Notes: generated by a model from the letters alone, not told the origin. A DNA stretch of 64,000 nt from an archaeon (GCA_018697095.1 JABHSG010000004.1:302452-366451), one strand, 5' to 3'; counted from the stretch's first letter, positions 27,185 to 37,058 are shown. A program made the numbers and translations.

Positions 27185-27666
27185 TGTTTAACCTCAAAAT
27201 ATCCTGTTTTTGTATTCTTTGTCACATTATCCCATTTGAAATAACTACCATTCATTGCAACATACACTCCAGGAGCTAATGCTTGAACAAAAGCTAAAGC
27301 TGCTCCAAGATTAAACAATCCATCAGAACTCCCATATGCATAAGGGATCATTGCACCAGTAAGAACAATTGTTTTATCCTTTATTGTAGAAAGAACACGC
27401 GCAGTATCTTCCATTGTCCCAGTACCATGAGTAACAATAATTTTATCTTGTTTTGTTCTTTGACAATTCCTTAAAATTGACTGCCTATCTTCATCAGCCA
27501 TTTGTAAACTATCAATCATCATCAATGTCCGAATATCAACATCAACAATAGAACGTCCCAACTTCAAAATTTCTGGAAGATGAGTATTTTTAAAGATAAA
27601 AGCCTCACGAATCTCATCATATTCTTTATCAAATGTTCCACCAGTCACGAATATGCGTATTGTCAT
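27181..27666 (-). CDS. Single-domain (N-terminal half) asparaginase-family protein
   Basis: MTIRIFVTGGTFDKEYDEI...VTHGTGTMEDTARVL...VLTGAMIPYAYGSSDGLFNLG; ends near 160 aa without the C-terminal asparaginase domain. Confidence 0.8.
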   Translation of the reverse strand: MTIRIFVTGGTFDKEYDEIREAFIFKNTHLPEILKLGRSIVDVDIRTLMMIDSLQMADEDRQSILRNCQRTKQDKIIVTHGTGTMEDTARVLSTIKDKTIVLTGAMIPYAYGSSDGLFNLGAALAFVQALAPGVYVAMNGSYFKWDNVTKNTKTGYFEVKQ

Positions 27667-27700
27667 TTTCTAACCTCAAAGGTACAACCTATTTTTCTTC

Positions 27701-28900
27701 TCATTCTATATGTCTCCGATTAATGTCAGTTCCAAGAGTTATTTCACGTGCATATGCAACATTCACCATCTCATGTGCAATGCGCGTAACATTATCATGA
27801 TTATTCATGACTTTCATTGCTTTAACAGCAGCAGCTGGTGATGACATATCACCTAATGCAATACCGCCTGCAATACGTGCAGCCGCACCAACAGCATAAT
27901 CACTACCTGAACTAATACCACTCCCAGCACATTGTGAAGAGATAAAAACTGGAAATCCTGCTTCTTTAGTAAGATATTCAATAATTGGATTATACCAGCG
28001 TGGAATATTTCCAGGACCGTAAGAACGAATAACTAACGCACGACAATCTTTACTTTTGACAGCATCTGCAACAATACCTGGAGCAGAAAGTGGTGACAAT
28101 ACAATTTCAACAACACTATTTGCATAACCAGGATCATAAAGTAAACTACTTGGAGTATGCCTCCCCCGAGTAAGTGCTCGTGGACCTAATTCAATCCCAT
28201 CACCAAGCTTACCAATTCGATCATAAATTGGAGAATGGAAACCTGCAAGTTCATTATCATGCCTTTTATCAACACGCGTTCCTTCAAAAAGATCGCCACC
28301 AAAATAAACTGCAACACCAGCTAAATCACTTCGCGCAGCTTCAAAAGCACCAGTAAGGTTACTAATAACATCAGTGCCACCTACTTGCATAATCTTTTGT
28401 GCACCAGTACAAACAACTGGTATAGCAAGATTACGAAGAGTAAAAGATAAAGCTGCACTTGTATATGCTAATGTATCTGTTCCATGTAGAACAACAACAC
28501 CATCAACTTCTTCATAATGAGTTTCAATAAGCCCAGCAAGGTTATCCCAAACAGTTGTATTAATTTCTGTGCTATCAATATGAGAAACATGATATCCTAA
28601 AACATCAAAGTCATTTCTAAGACCAGTAATAGTATCAGCTGCAGTAAGAAGTTGATCAAGGCTCAGTTTTGGAACAAGAACTTCACCTAATTTAGGGTCC
28701 ATTTCCTTCTTCATACCTAAAGTCCCTCCAGTGTACAAAACAAGAATCCGTGGTTTTCGTGTTTTCCCCATCCATTCAACAACACGTTTTGGCTCAGGAA
28801 TTTCTTCTGTGACAAATCTACTATATTGCTGATTAGCTGCATCTACTATTGTTTGTAATCGTTTATGATCAATTGCTTTATCCATGTTGTCACTCATCAA
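27701..28900 (-). CDS. Full-length L-asparaginase family protein (type I/AnsA-like)
   Basis: ILVLYTGGTLGM...VVLHGTDTLAYTSAALSF...VVCTGAQ...CAGSGISSGSDYAVG. Confidence 0.88.
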   Translation of the reverse strand: MMSDNMDKAIDHKRLQTIVDAANQQYSRFVTEEIPEPKRVVEWMGKTRKPRILVLYTGGTLGMKKEMDPKLGEVLVPKLSLDQLLTAADTITGLRNDFDVLGYHVSHIDSTEINTTVWDNLAGLIETHYEEVDGVVVLHGTDTLAYTSAALSFTLRNLAIPVVCTGAQKIMQVGGTDVISNLTGAFEAARSDLAGVAVYFGGDLFEGTRVDKRHDNELAGFHSPIYDRIGKLGDGIELGPRALTRGRHTPSSLLYDPGYANSVVEIVLSPLSAPGIVADAVKSKDCRALVIRSYGPGNIPRWYNPIIEYLTKEAGFPVFISSQCAGSGISSGSDYAVGAAARIAGGIALGDMSSPAAAVKAMKVMNNHDNVTRIAHEMVNVAYAREITLGTDINRRHIE

Positions 28901-28931
28901 TAAGAAAACTTACTGCAATATATAAGTCTTG

Positions 28932-28951
28932 TTCGTGGTAATCACCACGAA
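28932..28951. promoter_or_regulatory. Candidate operator palindrome TTCGTGGT-AATC-ACCACGAA between divergent promoters
   Basis: Perfect 8-bp arms with 4-nt spacer; TATA-like elements on both sides (AATATATAAG and ACTATATAAG). Confidence 0.7.
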
Positions 28952-28985
28952 AACTATATAAGTCAGCAAATAACTCACTATAAAT

Positions 28986-29765
28986 ATGTATGAAGAGATC
29001 CTCAAAGACATTGGGTTAAGTCCAAACGAAGCAAAAATTTACGAAGCATTAGTCGGTCTTGGTGAAGCATCAGTCAACACGATCTCAGTAAAAACCAAAA
29101 TCAATAGGAGCAACATATACGATGCTATGGAACGGCTAGTAGAGAAAGGGCTCGCTTCTGACATCTTCACAAAAAAAGAAAAACTATACAAGGCAGCGCA
29201 TCCAAACAGAGTCAAGGAGATTGTTGAAGAAAAACTCAGTATCATAAAGAAAATTCTTCCAGATCTCACTAAAAAATTTGAAACAGACCATGAAGAGGAA
29301 GAAGCTTTTTTCTACCGCGGAATTCACGCATACAAAAATTATATGTTCCAAATTCTAAAAGAAAAAAAACCATACTATTGTATTGGTGGAAAAGGGATGT
29401 GGTTTGATCCGCGATTACGTTTTTTTATGCCAAATTTTGATAGACAAAGAAAAGAGTCCAACATTTGTTTTAAGCATATTTTCGATTCAGAAATGAAGGG
29501 CAAAATAAAAGAACCACTACAATTTGAAAAAAACGAATATCGTTTTCTTCCAAAAAAATATTGTAGTAACCTTACATTTGAATTTTTTGGAGACTACTTA
29601 GTTATTTACACAGGAAAAGAATTTGGAAAACTCAAAGAAAAACCCACATTATTTGTTTTAAAAAGTAAAGAAGTAACTGAAGGCTTCAAAAAAATATTTG
29701 ACTTTATGTACGATCATTGTGAAGTACCAAAAAAAGTATCTAAATCTGGCCGTGCTCAACAATAG
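28986..29765 (+). CDS. TrmB-family transcriptional regulator
   Basis: DIGLSPNEAKIYEALVGLGEASVNTISVKTKINRSNIYDAMERLVEKGLAS, followed by coiled-coil and PLD-like effector region. Confidence 0.85.
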   Translation: MYEEILKDIGLSPNEAKIYEALVGLGEASVNTISVKTKINRSNIYDAMERLVEKGLASDIFTKKEKLYKAAHPNRVKEIVEEKLSIIKKILPDLTKKFETDHEEEEAFFYRGIHAYKNYMFQILKEKKPYYCIGGKGMWFDPRLRFFMPNFDRQRKESNICFKHIFDSEMKGKIKEPLQFEKNEYRFLPKKYCSNLTFEFFGDYLVIYTGKEFGKLKEKPTLFVLKSKEVTEGFKKIFDFMYDHCEVPKKVSKSGRAQQ

Positions 29766-30933
29766 AAACTTTACCATTTTTTGTTTGATAAAATGCTCCA
29801 AACATATTAAGATCAGTCCCATATAAAACACGAGCACTTCTTGCACCACATTTTATTGCTGATCTCCATTTTACATCACGTAAATAGATAAGTGTTCGAA
29901 CATCACCTCTGTTATAACGTTCATTTAATTTTGCAGACATCAATGAACAAACAGGTGCACCACGTTCTGCAGACGAGATAACACGTTCAAATGGCCTACC
30001 TTCAATTTTTGTTGCAAAGGAATAGCCTGCATCACCATGTTCATCTAATTCAACCTGGAAAGGATGATCTTCTCCCTTTTCATATTTACTAAGTTCTTGT
30101 CGTGTTTCTAAACTCAAGCTTCCTTCAAAACTCATAGTCAACAATTTTGGCCATTGTTCTCTAGTAACGCCATACCCATAAAGAGTTTGACCATAAACAC
30201 GGTGTATATCAGCTGAAATCCCTTCTCTTTTTCTTTGTTTACGAGCCCGTGAAATTCTTTGACGAGCACCTTTTTTGTCAAATTGCTCAAGAGTATACAT
30301 CTCATTAAGAAGAAATCCAATTTTGACATCTTGATGTCCCTTGTGTTGAAGATAACGCATAAGAACAATGCCTTCTTCAAAAGAAGTATAATCTTCATCT
30401 GTTGGCTTTCCATTTGGTGAATCAATATGGCCACAATCAATGACAATTGGACCATCATCTAAAGTCAAACTATCTGCATAATTTTTTAAAGCAGGATTCA
30501 TCATTAAATCTAAAAATGCTGGTTTTTCAAAAAATCGTGGTTGATCAAAAAGGTCTTTAGAAACTGATCTTCGTCCTTCCAAAGTTGGTTCTTGATCAAA
30601 AATTCTTTCAATCCCTTGTTGAACAACAAAGTGTTGTCCTGGATCTACTCTAAGTGCAGTTAAACCATCGTTTTCTGCAAGAGCAATTTTTCTTTGAACA
30701 CCAAAATCACTAAAACTACCAGCATCAGGAAGAAAAACAGGAATCCCTGCAGCATTTGCTCTTCGAATAGGATCACGAAGAGCAGGATAAGGAAACAGAC
30801 CATTAGATTTCAGTAAAATAGCATCAGCTCCAGCATCAACAGCAATATCAACTTGATTTCTTCCACTCATACCAAAACGAAGGCCAGCTGTCCAAATATC
30901 ATAATCACCCTTAACAAGACCACTCCTAACCAC
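29740..30933 (-). CDS. Unknown 397-aa protein, coupled to an RHH regulator
   Basis: GTG start overlaps the stop of the upstream RHH gene (TAGTG); no family recognised. Confidence 0.6.
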   Translation of the reverse strand: MVRSGLVKGDYDIWTAGLRFGMSGRNQVDIAVDAGADAILLKSNGLFPYPALRDPIRRANAAGIPVFLPDAGSFSDFGVQRKIALAENDGLTALRVDPGQHFVVQQGIERIFDQEPTLEGRRSVSKDLFDQPRFFEKPAFLDLMMNPALKNYADSLTLDDGPIVIDCGHIDSPNGKPTDEDYTSFEEGIVLMRYLQHKGHQDVKIGFLLNEMYTLEQFDKKGARQRISRARKQRKREGISADIHRVYGQTLYGYGVTREQWPKLLTMSFEGSLSLETRQELSKYEKGEDHPFQVELDEHGDAGYSFATKIEGRPFERVISSAERGAPVCSLMSAKLNERYNRGDVRTLIYLRDVKWRSAIKCGARSARVLYGTDLNMFGAFYQTKNGKVSIVEHGQI

Positions 30934-31070
30934 TATACATCACCTTCCAAATACTTCTCAATAGCGCATTCAATCAAATGACTTTTACTACGAAACTGTT
31001 TCCCACGAAGCTTTCGCTGCATAATAGAATGCGTCTCTTCATCCAATGTAACACAGATTTGTCTTCTCAT
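30933..31070 (-). CDS. Ribbon-helix-helix (RHH) DNA-binding protein, 45 aa
   Basis: MRRQICVTLDEETHSIMQRKLRGKQFRSKSHLIECAIEKYLEGDV; typical RHH strand-helix-helix spacing. Not in the ORF track because of length. Confidence 0.7.
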   Translation of the reverse strand: MRRQICVTLDEETHSIMQRKLRGKQFRSKSHLIECAIEKYLEGDV

Positions 31071-31222
31071 TCATATACAAATATATCCATCACTTATAAA
31101 AGTTTAGTTTATTTACTCTTGCTTAGTAGTTACGTCTTGCGCAAAAACTATTTATACAATAACAAAAAAAAGATATCAATTGACTATAATGAAGATCGCA
31201 ACAAGCCAAAGAGTGAATCACA

Positions 31223-31924
31223 ATGTGCCGAATAATAGCAATCAAATCAAATAAAAATCAAGTCTTTGATCCTAAAGCGCACCTAGAACTCTTCTCACAC
31301 ATTTCTAAAAATAGTAAAGAATTTCAAGGTCACGGTTGGGGGACTACTTACAAACTACCAGAAGATCTCCAAACTAACAGTCATTCAACCTTCTCTACCT
31401 ACAAAAATATCAAACCAATCTGGCAAGACAAAGAATCATGGGACTCTTTACCTCAAACACCCCTAATAATTGTCCACGCACGTTCAGCTTTTGAAGATAA
31501 AGGAATAATCATTGAAAACAATATGCCTTTTGAAGACGAAAATTTCTCATTCATTTTCAATGGAGAACTAAGAGGCGTAAAAATTCGTGAAGAAGGAAGA
31601 ATTGGTGCAGAAAAAATATTCAACTTCATCAAAAAATTCATCAAACTCAAAAAAGACACAAAATTAGGTTTTGAAACTGCCCTTAAACTAATCAAAATCA
31701 AAACAGAATTCATACGTGGACTAAATATCATTTTACTAGAGAAAAACACTAACAAACTATTTGTCACAAATAACTTCAACGATAAAGAGCCAGATTACTA
31801 TCAAATGTATGAAAGGACTGTGCCTTTCAAAGACAGTACTATGACCATCATCTCATCTGACCCATACAATTTCAAACAAGAAGGATGGACTAAGCTAGAA
31901 ACAGGCAAAGTAATTGAATTCTAA
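31223..31924 (+). CDS. Class II glutamine amidotransferase domain protein
   Basis: MCRIIAIKSNKNQ...GHGWGTTY...IIVHARSAFED...FIFNGELRGV: N-terminal Cys nucleophile and GATase II signature. Confidence 0.88.
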   Translation: MCRIIAIKSNKNQVFDPKAHLELFSHISKNSKEFQGHGWGTTYKLPEDLQTNSHSTFSTYKNIKPIWQDKESWDSLPQTPLIIVHARSAFEDKGIIIENNMPFEDENFSFIFNGELRGVKIREEGRIGAEKIFNFIKKFIKLKKDTKLGFETALKLIKIKTEFIRGLNIILLEKNTNKLFVTNNFNDKEPDYYQMYERTVPFKDSTMTIISSDPYNFKQEGWTKLETGKVIEF

Positions 31925-32012
31925 ACTATAATTCAAAGAATTGTCGGTTTAAAATTTATAAAGCAAATTTTAAAAGCATAACACATAAAAAAGAAATTCA
32001 TTCTAAATCTTT

Positions 32013-32837
32013 ATGATCATTCTTAAAATTGGCGGAGGAGCTACTATCAACTTAGAAGCTACAATCCAAGACCTAGCTATTCTCAAACAAAATAACCCTG
32101 ATGAAAAAATAATCATTATCCATGGAGCAAATGCAGTAAGAGATGAACTTGCATCTAAACTACAAATCAAAAAAGAAGTAATTACCTCAGTTTCAGGTTA
32201 CGACAGTGTTCTATCAAATAAAGACATAATTGACTTGCAGATGATGGCATACGCTGGACTTATGAACAAAAGAATCGTAGAACTTTGCCAACAATCAAAT
32301 ATCAACGCAATTGGCCTAAGTGGACTCGATGGAAAACTAATCCAAGGAAAAAGAAATCGTGGAATAAAAACCAAAATTGATGGTAAATTCAAACTACTAA
32401 AAGACCTTTCAGGTAAGCCTAAAGCAATAAACACCAAGCTCTTAACTCTATTACTAAACGCAAACTACACTCCTATTCTTTGTGTCCCAATAATCGATGA
32501 AAAAAACATAGCAATCAATTCAGAAAATGATGACATTGTAAGAGTACTCACGCAAGAACTAAAACTTAAAGAGAACATCACTGTAAACAAAATAATCATG
32601 CTAATTGAAGCACCTGGTTTTTTAGACAACAAAGATGACCCAACTACACTTGTAAAATCCATCACCAAAGAAGAACTCCAAGCAAGAACTCAGCAAGTTG
32701 AAGGCAGAATGAAACGTAAAATGCTTTCTTTAACAAAACTTTTTGAAGCAGGAGCAAGTACAGTCCACATCAGCGATGGAAGAACACAAACTCCTATCAC
32801 TGACATCATAAATGGCAAAGGAACAATCATACAATGA
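32013..32837 (+). CDS. lysZ: Acetylglutamate kinase/LysZ family protein
   Basis: IILKIGGGATINLEATIQDLAIL...IIIHGANAVRDELASKL...INSENDDIVRVLTQEL. Confidence 0.88.
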   Translation: MIILKIGGGATINLEATIQDLAILKQNNPDEKIIIIHGANAVRDELASKLQIKKEVITSVSGYDSVLSNKDIIDLQMMAYAGLMNKRIVELCQQSNINAIGLSGLDGKLIQGKRNRGIKTKIDGKFKLLKDLSGKPKAINTKLLTLLLNANYTPILCVPIIDEKNIAINSENDDIVRVLTQELKLKENITVNKIIMLIEAPGFLDNKDDPTTLVKSITKEELQARTQQVEGRMKRKMLSLTKLFEAGASTVHISDGRTQTPITDIINGKGTIIQ

Positions 32838-34477
32838 AACTCCCAACTAAAGTTCAATGTATCATTTACAAAGAAGTAAATAGAAAACATGAATTTTTAA
32901 TCCTAAAAAGATTAGATAGCAAAGGAGGGTTCTGGCAACCAATAACAGGCAGCGTAGAAGAATCTGACAAAGACATAGAATCAGCATCTTTTAGAGAAAT
33001 ATTTGAAGAGATAAAAGTTAAAAAAAGCGATATTTTGAAAAAACATAGCAACATTCATTCTTTTCAGTTCAAAAACGATAAGAACACAACAATCACAGAA
33101 TATGTTTTTGCATTTGAAGTAAAATCCAATGTAAAAATTAATATCGATTCAAACATCTATCCTGAACATAGTGAATATGAATGGGCTTTATTTGAAAAAG
33201 CAATAAACACAATTGAATGGGAAAATAACAAAATTGCACTTTCAAAAGTAAATGATATGCTAACAAAAAATAAGAAAATGGATCACAACAGAATAAAAGA
33301 ACTTGAAGAAAACTACGACTTTGGAACATATCCTAAACGTGACATCACAATAGTAAGTGGTAAAGCTGCCCTTCTATACGATGAAAAAGGCAATGAATAC
33401 ATTGATTGTACTAGCGGCGTTGGAGTTGCAAACATTGGGCACTGCCACCCTAAACTCGCAAAAACTTTAGAAGAACAAAGTAAAAAACTGATCACTTGCT
33501 ACAGCATATTCCATAATGATAAACGCGCAGAACTTCTTCAAAAAATAGTTCAAATAGCACCTTCACCAATTGCCAAAGCTTTTCTTTGTAACTCAGGAAC
33601 AGAAAGCGTAGAAGCTGCTATCAAATTCGCTAGATCAACTACTGGTAAACAAACAATTATTGCTTTAAATCAATGTTTTCACGGAAAAACAATTGGATCA
33701 CTAGCTTTAACTCATAACAAAAAGTACCAAGCTCCTTTTGCCCCAATTATGCCTGCTGTGATTCACATCCCTAAAAATGACATTGAGAAATTAAAAGAAG
33801 CAATTCAAGAAAATAAAATAAAACAAGATGACCAAAACCACAACATCGCTGCAGTCATCATCGAACTAATTCAAGGTGAAAGTGGGGTAAGACCTCTAGA
33901 TAAAGAATATGTAACAAAACTCAGACAAATCACCAAAGAAAACAATATCCTTCTAATAATTGACGAAGTCCAAACTGGTTTTGGTAGAACTGGAAAAATG
34001 TTTGCAACTAACCATTACAATGTAGAACCAGACATCATTTGCACAGCTAAAGCAATCGCTGGTGGAGTTCCAATGGGAGCTACACTTACAACAAAAGAAA
34101 TCACAGCACCAACTAAATCTCACACTTCTACTTTTGGAGGAAACGCTCTTGCCTGCGCAGCAGCTCTTACCACAATAGAAATCCTTGAAGATAATAACAG
34201 TGAACTCATAAACAACTCCAAAGAAATTGGAAACTACATAATAAAACAAATAAACGACTTAAACCTTCCAAAAGTTAGAGAAGTTAGAGGAATGGGACTT
34301 ATGATCGGGATTGGGTTAAAAGTACGTGCAGGTGAATACGTCCATAAATTAATGACTGAACACAAAATCCTAGCACTCCTAGCAGGCCCACTTACAATCA
34401 GATTACTTCCACCACTTTGCATAACAAAAGAGCAAGCTGACCAAGTAATCACTACACTAAAAGAAGTTCTAAACTAG
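32834..34477 (+). CDS. lysJ: NUDIX domain fused to acetylornithine/LysW-aminoadipate aminotransferase (LysJ/ArgD-like)
   Basis: N-terminal NUDIX (GGFWQPITGSVEESDKDIESASFREIFEEI), then class III aminotransferase (FHGKTIGSLALT, IDEVQTGFGRTGKMFA, STFGGNALACAAAL). Start overlaps the lysZ stop (ATGA). Confidence 0.88.
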   Translation: MKLPTKVQCIIYKEVNRKHEFLILKRLDSKGGFWQPITGSVEESDKDIESASFREIFEEIKVKKSDILKKHSNIHSFQFKNDKNTTITEYVFAFEVKSNVKINIDSNIYPEHSEYEWALFEKAINTIEWENNKIALSKVNDMLTKNKKMDHNRIKELEENYDFGTYPKRDITIVSGKAALLYDEKGNEYIDCTSGVGVANIGHCHPKLAKTLEEQSKKLITCYSIFHNDKRAELLQKIVQIAPSPIAKAFLCNSGTESVEAAIKFARSTTGKQTIIALNQCFHGKTIGSLALTHNKKYQAPFAPIMPAVIHIPKNDIEKLKEAIQENKIKQDDQNHNIAAVIIELIQGESGVRPLDKEYVTKLRQITKENNILLIIDEVQTGFGRTGKMFATNHYNVEPDIICTAKAIAGGVPMGATLTTKEITAPTKSHTSTFGGNALACAAALTTIEILEDNNSELINNSKEIGNYIIKQINDLNLPKVREVRGMGLMIGIGLKVRAGEYVHKLMTEHKILALLAGPLTIRLLPPLCITKEQADQVITTLKEVLN

Positions 34478-35118
34478 TTTTTTCTTTTCCTTGATTTTTT
34501 CTTTTTCTCCAAAAAATTCCCTTTAACCCTTTCTTCAAGAGCTTCCCATTCAACATCTTCCCAACGTTTAAACTCAAGTAAAAACTCCTTAAGTGTCAAA
34601 TGCTGATAATAAAAGACATAAGTAAATATCTTTATTACCATTAGTAACAAAATCACTGAACCCCAAATAGCAAAAGTTTCTCCAATACTTCCTTCATACA
34701 AGATAAATGCAAGGCTAGCAGCAATTGCTGGAGGATGAAAAGCATCAACTAAATACAAAACCATAGTTGTTCCAGTCACTGCGATCAAAACTACTACTGA
34801 AAATGGAACTGACAAAATTTCCAAAGCCCAAAGCATAATCAAACTAACAATCAAAGAACAAAGATAAGACAAAAGAATTGTGCGTAAGATATTAAGTTTA
34901 TGAACATATTTATGAGTTAATATTACTGCAGATCCACCTAGGGATGCAAACAAAACTACGTTCGGTGCTGTCACTTCAAAAAAAAGTGTTACAAAAGCAA
35001 CAGCAGCTCCAGCAATCAAACTAGGCATAAACCGATGATGCCAAACAAACGTTTCTCTTTTTTTAATCTCTGCCCATCCCATAAAACACATCTTTAATTT
35101 AAATAAACAATCATCCAA
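34474..35118 (-). CDS. HPP family transmembrane protein
   Basis: VLFASLGGSAVILTHKY...DAFHPPAIAASLAFILY: HPP motif. Confidence 0.8.
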   Translation of the reverse strand: MDDCLFKLKMCFMGWAEIKKRETFVWHHRFMPSLIAGAAVAFVTLFFEVTAPNVVLFASLGGSAVILTHKYVHKLNILRTILLSYLCSLIVSLIMLWALEILSVPFSVVVLIAVTGTTMVLYLVDAFHPPAIAASLAFILYEGSIGETFAIWGSVILLLMVIKIFTYVFYYQHLTLKEFLLEFKRWEDVEWEALEERVKGNFLEKKKKSRKRKN

Positions 35119-35164
35119 TCATTATAAACTAAAATAAATTTATAAACCTAACGAATCTATTTGA

Positions 35165-35962
35165 ATGGTGAAAAAACAAAAGACGATTAAAAAAAGATTT
35201 AAACCAAAATTAACTCATCATATTAAACCAACATTATCCCACACTCACCTAATTCGTTCTTGGCCAAAAGATTATCCTTTCTACAAAAAAATAATTCCAC
35301 AATTGCTTTACCTTCTGCATGGAGTGATTGTTCATGAAAAGCATAGCCTTCTAACAAAAGAAGATATGTTCAAAGCTAATCTTAAACTTCGCAAAGGAGA
35401 TTTTATCCTAACAGGTAATTTACATGAGATAACTAGTTTACTTATTGGTGGGGCAGTAACACACGCAGCAATTTATATTGGCAAAAGAACATTTGTTCAA
35501 GCCACAGGAGACAAAGGAGTTCATTTTACAACACTTCATCAAATTTTCACGAGTCACGATACTTTTGCAATACTTAGAATTCCAAAAAAAGTTAAAAATA
35601 GAAACCAAATCATCAAAAAAGCAATAACTTTTGCTCATAAACAAATTGGCAAAGAGTACGACTATTTTTTCAAAGATGGAGAATCAAAATACTTTTGTTC
35701 AGAACTTGTAAATTCCTGCTATCACCATGCTGGTTACAAAACTGGACTTCGTTCAGTAAAACCAGCCCACTCTTGGGAAGCAAAACTAATCAAAAAAGCA
35801 ACTGGCGCTCTTAAAGCCCTACGTCCAGAGCATATGATTAATGGGAAATTCAAAGTAGTATTTCTCTCACACAATCTTAAACTAAGAAATAACAAACTTA
35901 TCTTACACGAAGATAGTCATAAAGAGACACTTCAACACTTCAAAAAACAGCTCATAAGATAA
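35165..35962 (+). CDS. YiiX-like papain-fold (NlpC/P60 superfamily) cysteine hydrolase
   Basis: KGDFILTGNLHEITSLLIGGAVTHAAIYIGKRTFVQATGDKGVHFTTL...GKEYDYFFKDGESKYFCSELVNSCY. Confidence 0.75.
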   Translation: MVKKQKTIKKRFKPKLTHHIKPTLSHTHLIRSWPKDYPFYKKIIPQLLYLLHGVIVHEKHSLLTKEDMFKANLKLRKGDFILTGNLHEITSLLIGGAVTHAAIYIGKRTFVQATGDKGVHFTTLHQIFTSHDTFAILRIPKKVKNRNQIIKKAITFAHKQIGKEYDYFFKDGESKYFCSELVNSCYHHAGYKTGLRSVKPAHSWEAKLIKKATGALKALRPEHMINGKFKVVFLSHNLKLRNNKLILHEDSHKETLQHFKKQLIR

Positions 35963-35972
35963 AGGTATATCA

Positions 35973-37058
35973 TTAGCCGATCTTCTTCACAACGCCTACT
36001 GTCGCATTCACTTCCAGTAAATCTCCATTTTTAAATGACTTTGTTGCTGTTTCAGTACCAACAACACAAGGTTTTTTCATCTCTCTTGCCACAATTGCTG
36101 CGTGACAAAGCATTCCCCCAGCGTCTGTAACAATTGCAGCTGCTTTTTCCATTAACATCGCAAAATCAGGACGCGTCATTCCTGTTACCAGAATTTCACC
36201 TTGATTAAACTCTTTGAAATCAAATGGATCAAGGATAATTCTACAGATACCATTAATTTTTCCAGGAAATGATGTTGTGCCAGAGACTTCTCCAGTGGTT
36301 AATCCACTTAAATGAACAATTCCTTCTTCAAGTTGCAAAACATTATTATCAAATAATTCATAAAACTCACCTCCCTTAAACAAAATTGCAGACATCTTAA
36401 ATCTTTTTTCCAAGGTTTTTGTTAATGGAAGTTTTCCAAATTCTAAATAATCAGAAAGCTCATTGCTAAATAAACAAAGAATTAATTTTTGTTCAACTTT
36501 TTCCTTTTCACCAATAAGTTTAGCTAAATTATTAAAGAATACTGTTGTTTCTTGATACATAGATTCAGAATACACACGAGCATCTTCTAAAATTGGAAGA
36601 TATTTTTCAACCAGATCTAGCGACAAATAATCTGGAATCGTTTTAACAGCAACATGAAATGGCAAATAATCTTCAAGACATTTTTCAAATTCTTCATGTT
36701 TACTTAGTTGTAGAAAAAGGTTTATTGGTTCTTTAATTAAATCTTTTACTGCATCAGCCTTTAACTTTAGGTTCTCTGCCCAAAAGCTGATAAGTTTATT
36801 ATCTTTAATTGCTTTTCTAACTAATAACTTACCTAAGAGATCTCTTTCTGATTTAATGTCATATGCATCAATTGTAAGGTTCTTATGTATCAAAAGAGAA
36901 TGTTTAAATCCCTTACCAAGTTTATCACCACAATTTATTATGTGCTTTGCCCAATAAGATCCAGAGATAATACTAAATGGACCGGCCCACCTTTTAGACC
37001 ATCCAAGGGTTTCAATCTCTTTAACATTAATGTCCATTTTACTAAAATACCTAGGCAT
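35973..37058 (-). CDS. Protein with C-terminal PEP-utilising enzyme mobile (swivelling) domain
   Basis: GEILVTGMTRPDFAMLMEKAAAIVTDAGGMLCHAAIVAREMKKPCVVGTETAT...GDLLEVNATVGVV. Confidence 0.85.
   Translation of the reverse strand: MPRYFSKMDINVKEIETLGWSKRWAGPFSIISGSYWAKHIINCGDKLGKGFKHSLLIHKNLTIDAYDIKSERDLLGKLLVRKAIKDNKLISFWAENLKLKADAVKDLIKEPINLFLQLSKHEEFEKCLEDYLPFHVAVKTIPDYLSLDLVEKYLPILEDARVYSESMYQETTVFFNNLAKLIGEKEKVEQKLILCLFSNELSDYLEFGKLPLTKTLEKRFKMSAILFKGGEFYELFDNNVLQLEEGIVHLSGLTTGEVSGTTSFPGKINGICRIILDPFDFKEFNQGEILVTGMTRPDFAMLMEKAAAIVTDAGGMLCHAAIVAREMKKPCVVGTETATKSFKNGDLLEVNATVGVVKKIG

Noticed and set aside
33138-34452. Several minus-strand ORFs inside lysJ
   Set aside because: Shadow ORFs with no domain signal; the opposite strand has clear aminotransferase motifs.
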